A DNA stretch of 42,973 bases from CAYLNH01 sp964384625. Its GTDB lineage: Bacteria; Verrucomicrobiota; Lentisphaeria; JABSQK01. This document shows, piece after piece, positions 40,611 through 42,973 of the stretch; the stretch's first letter is position 1; every line of letters begins with the position of its first letter. The stretch spans positions 1-42,973 of the forward strand of contig CAYLNH010000026.1 of NCBI GenBank assembly GCA_964384625.1, read 5' to 3'. The notes beneath the pieces are model-generated. The model ran no database searches, was not told the origin of the DNA, and saw nothing but the letters and a program-made list of their open reading frames with translations. A program made the position numbers and the translations under genes.

Positions 40611-40916
40611 TTGGTCCTGTTGACAGATCTGCGGCCCGGCCTTCGGCGCTTTAGCGAAGCCTGGGATGTGGCGGCGCTGATTTGCCCGCGACCGTTGCAG
40701 GTGGTGCACGGCCGCAAGGATCCGCTGTTCCCGATCGGGGAAGGCGAACGTGCGGTTTCGAAGATTCAGCAGATCTACGGAACCACGGGGACAGCGGCTT
40801 CCTTCGAACACGCCTGGGGATCGGCAGACCACCGATTCCACGAGGTCCTGATGTGGCCGTTCATCGAACGGCTGATGAAGCAGGCCGGCGGCGCCGCAGG
40901 GCCGACTCCGGAATAG
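40611..40916 (+). pseudogene. Truncated alpha/beta-hydrolase remnant (C-terminal part)
   Basis: About 100 residues corresponding to the C-terminal third of a dienelactone- or acetylxylan-esterase-like hydrolase. The ALICPRPLQVVHGRKDPLFP stretch contains the acid of the triad. HRFHEVLMWPFIERLM follows with the likely catalytic His. The nucleophile Ser region is missing, and 40485-40610 does not encode it in any frame. The first usable codon is TTG with no ribosome site. I therefore call it a remnant. It may once have been a third gene of the iclR-sulfatase operon, for example a deacetylase or esterase partner. The last codons run into repeat family 3. Confidence 0.65.
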
Positions 40917-40985
40917 CTGCACATGTCCGGAGTAATTGGAAGACGTTATCGATTCAAAGCGCTTGTCCCGGGGTTCTTTGTGACC
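40899..40985 (+). repeat. Dispersed repeat family 3, copy 2
   Basis: Aligns with 14505-14590 at about three quarters identity, same orientation, starting within the last codons of the hydrolase remnant. It occupies the convergent gap before the stop of the ankyrin gene. Confidence 0.65.
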
Positions 40986-41063
40986 ACCTCACTGATGAAA
41001 TCATCGGCCTGACGAACCCGTACCCGTACCCGAAAGGGTGCACAGAGCATTTGCGCCCGGTTG

Positions 41064-42878
41064 TCAGCGCCGGCGTTTCTTCCGCGGCGGTCCCCGGCGG
41101 ACCTCGGGCTCCGGAAGCACGTCGTCCTTTTGCAGGACCTCCTCCGGTTTCTTGACATCGCCGGCTTTCTTCCCCTTGTGCCGGCGCAGGATGGCAACGA
41201 TCTCCTGGTGACCGGCAATATCCGCCAGATCGATTGCGGTATTGCCGTCTTCAGTCTCTGCATTCGGGTCGGCGCCGGCATCGAGCAGGAGTTTGACGAC
41301 ATCGCGATCGCCCCGTCTGGCGGCGTCGTGCAGCGGCGTCACATCGTGGGCGAGGTCCTGCACCCGGACCTTCGCGCCGGATTCGATGAGCACCTTTACG
41401 ACGTCCTTACGGGTGGCGTAATGCAGCGGCGTGCGGTGGTATTTATCGCGGGCGTTGATATCTAGGTCGGCGTGCAGCAGCAGCCGCAGGATTTCCATAT
41501 TGCCGCGTCTGGCGGCCCAATGCAGTGGCGTGCTCTGGTCCCAGCCGAGAGTGGTTTTTGGCGGCGTCCCCGCTCTCAGCAATTGCAGTACGATGTCTTC
41601 GTGATTGCCCTTGATCGCGCTCTGCAGCGGCCAGATCTTCGTCGCATCGGCGCCGTTTTCCAGGAGCAATTTAACGACGGCGCAGTGGCCGTTGGCGGCC
41701 GCGTGATCCAGGGCGGCGCCGGTGTCGATCTTGACGCCGGCATCCAGGAAGACCTCGATGACGCCGGCGTGGCCGGCCCGCGCCGCGTAGTCGATGGCGC
41801 GCGCGCCGTGGTCATTCACCGCGTTGATCTCGGCGCCGCTTTCGATCAGGGCCTTGACCACATCGCTGCGGCCGGCTTCGGCGGCAACATACAGCGGGGT
41901 CAACCCCTTGCGATCGTGGGTTTCCGGTTTGGCGCCGGCTGTAACGAGCAGCCGCACGACGGCTCCGGAGCGGGCGCAATGCAGCGGCGTGCGGCCCTGT
42001 CGGTCTTTGGCGCCGGGGTCGGCGCCGGCGTCCAGGAGGAGCTGCGCCACTGCGGCGGACCCGGCATGGAACAGCGGGGATCGCCCCGCTTTGTCGGTCT
42101 GATCGGGGTTCGCCCCGTTCTTCAACAGGAGTGCGACCATCGTGTCGTCGCCGGCGGCGGCAGCGGCGTAAAGCCTGGCGTTCGGATCAGCCAGTGCCAC
42201 CGCGGGGTCGGCGCCGTTGGCCATCAGCACTTTGACGACGTCGGTGTGTTTGGCGTCAAGCGCCAGCTGGAGCGCCGTTTTGCCGTCGGCGTTCCGGGCA
42301 TTCGGCGCCGCCTGATGCGCCAGCAGCAGTTGGACCATTTCGACCTTGCCGGCGGCCGCGGCATCCTGCAGCGGCGTCGCCCCGCGATCATCGGTTGTAT
42401 TGGGTGAGCTGCCGGCCTCAAGCATGAATCTGGCGGCGGCCATTTTGTCATCGGCAACGGCGCTGTGCAGCCGCGTTCGGCCGGCCTCATCGGTCTTGTC
42501 GAAGTCCATCTCGGCCCCGAGATCAAGGAGGAGTCCGGCGATATCCAGGCGGCCGGCCCGGAGGGCGATCTGGATCGGTTCGTAGTGGACGTCGTCGAGA
42601 TCGAGGCCGTGCTCATCACGCCGCAGTTTGCGGACGGGCGCGGCGCGATTGAGCTGTTTGGCGTCCCAGCGGGCGACATAGCGGACGCCTTCGAGATCGC
42701 CGATGTCCACGAGCCGGACCAGGCTCAGGGTGCCGGCGACCCAGGTATTCCCCCAGAACCAGCCGCCGACGGCCAGCAGCACACCGAAGATAATCGTGGT
42801 TATCAGCCGCCCGGTTCGTTTGCTTGACTTCTTCTTATCCGATTTCATGGATGCCATCGTTAACCAGACGGAAACCAT
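41064..42878 (-). CDS. Membrane-anchored ankyrin-repeat protein
   Basis: 604 residues with one N-terminal membrane span (about 25-47), which leaves the rest on one side of the membrane. About thirteen to fifteen ankyrin repeats fill residues 100-565, each with the LLLDAGADP and TPLHxAA pattern (for example TPLHWAARRGNMEILRLLL). Ankyrin repeats mediate protein binding and carry no enzyme activity. A basic Lys/Arg-rich tail ends the protein. Three in-frame ATGs (42878, 42857, 42848) are close together and none has a good ribosome site, so the exact start is open. Repeats differ enough that no array rearrangement is obvious. Confidence 0.88.
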   Translation of the reverse strand: MVSVWLTMASMKSDKKKSSKRTGRLITTIIFGVLLAVGGWFWGNTWVAGTLSLVRLVDIGDLEGVRYVARWDAKQLNRAAPVRKLRRDEHGLDLDDVHYEPIQIALRAGRLDIAGLLLDLGAEMDFDKTDEAGRTRLHSAVADDKMAAARFMLEAGSSPNTTDDRGATPLQDAAAAGKVEMVQLLLAHQAAPNARNADGKTALQLALDAKHTDVVKVLMANGADPAVALADPNARLYAAAAAGDDTMVALLLKNGANPDQTDKAGRSPLFHAGSAAVAQLLLDAGADPGAKDRQGRTPLHCARSGAVVRLLVTAGAKPETHDRKGLTPLYVAAEAGRSDVVKALIESGAEINAVNDHGARAIDYAARAGHAGVIEVFLDAGVKIDTGAALDHAAANGHCAVVKLLLENGADATKIWPLQSAIKGNHEDIVLQLLRAGTPPKTTLGWDQSTPLHWAARRGNMEILRLLLHADLDINARDKYHRTPLHYATRKDVVKVLIESGAKVRVQDLAHDVTPLHDAARRGDRDVVKLLLDAGADPNAETEDGNTAIDLADIAGHQEIVAILRRHKGKKAGDVKKPEEVLQKDDVLPEPEVRRGPPRKKRRR

Positions 42879-42918
42879 ACTTCAGAAGTCCCGAATTGCC
42901 ACCGGCGAACCCGGGGCT

Positions 42919-42937
42919 GGGCGCATGTCAGTTCTGT
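42919..42937. repeat. 19-base motif shared with 7498-7516
   Basis: Matches the motif at 7498 with one difference and lies about 40 bases upstream of the ankyrin gene's first possible start. The remainder of 42879-42973 holds nothing else I can identify. Confidence 0.3.
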
Positions 42938-42973
42938 AGGTCATCCCTTCGTGTTGTGGCAAGAGCCGCACCA

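Noticed and set aside
39135..40922. Long minus-strand frame across the sulfatase
   Set aside because: The plus strand encodes a complete sulfatase with CLPSR. The antisense frame has no domain.

Overview
The window is about 43 kb of GC-rich bacterial chromosome with no rRNA, tRNA, CRISPR array, prophage or insertion sequence that I can see. Several features point to a Gram-negative member of the PVC group, most likely Lentisphaerota or Kiritimatiellota, with Planctomycetota as the alternative. These are an LptF/LptG-type lipopolysaccharide export permease, a prepilin-like protein whose hydrophobic N-terminus is the FTLIELLVV type common in that group, an IclR-sulfatase pair, a GntR-LacI hybrid regulator beside a very large secreted protein, MoxR/DUF58/transglutaminase genes, and a eukaryotic-type Ser/Thr kinase. 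This placement is inference from gene content, not from a marker tree.

Layout. 0-0.65 kb: the tail of one gene and a repeat-filled convergent gap. 0.65-2.1 kb: nusB-ftsY, overlapping by ATGA, with their own TATAAT promoter. 2.2-6.6 kb: moxR, DUF58 and transglutaminase genes, tightly packed behind a near-consensus promoter. 6.6-7.4 kb: prepilin-like protein. 7.7-10.8 kb: pepD-coaX-rbsK operon. 11.2-12.6 kb: DUF318-type permease. 12.6-13.4 kb: a repeat-dense non-coding gap. 13.4-17.2 kb: PP2C phosphatase, a secreted Arg/Pro/Val-repeat protein, a Nudix hydrolase and a HAD hydrolase. 17.5-20.9 kb: two membrane-anchored proteins of unknown function and a beta-CASP metallo-beta-lactamase nuclease. 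21.2-24.7 kb: an RND transporter with a coupled 70-residue AraC-type HTH protein. 24.8-28.3 kb: a zinc-ribbon membrane protein, a second DUF58 protein and the LPS export permease. 28.4-34.8 kb: GntR-LacI regulator plus a 1762-residue secreted multidomain protein. 35.1-37.8 kb: bioF joined end to start with a kinase carrying a cyclic-nucleotide-binding domain. 38.2-40.9 kb: iclR-sulfatase operon and a truncated hydrolase remnant. 41.1-42.9 kb: membrane-anchored ankyrin-repeat protein.

The most unusual signal is in the spacers. I find at least four families of non-coding repeats: a two-hairpin element, an approximately 150-180 bp element present in opposite orientations, an approximately 86 bp element, and runs of heptamers. 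Every one of the seven convergent (tail-to-tail) gaps contains one or more of them, often starting within a few bases of a stop codon. Divergent gaps do not carry these families. This suggests elements used or tolerated at transcript 3' ends, such as bidirectional terminators or RNA-stabilising hairpins. Other points of note are a CoaX with its first catalytic-motif Asp changed to Asn, a degenerate Nudix box, a one-HTH AraC protein translated from a TAATG junction, palindromic operators in front of the iclR and PP2C genes, and clear sigma70-like promoters in front of several operons.
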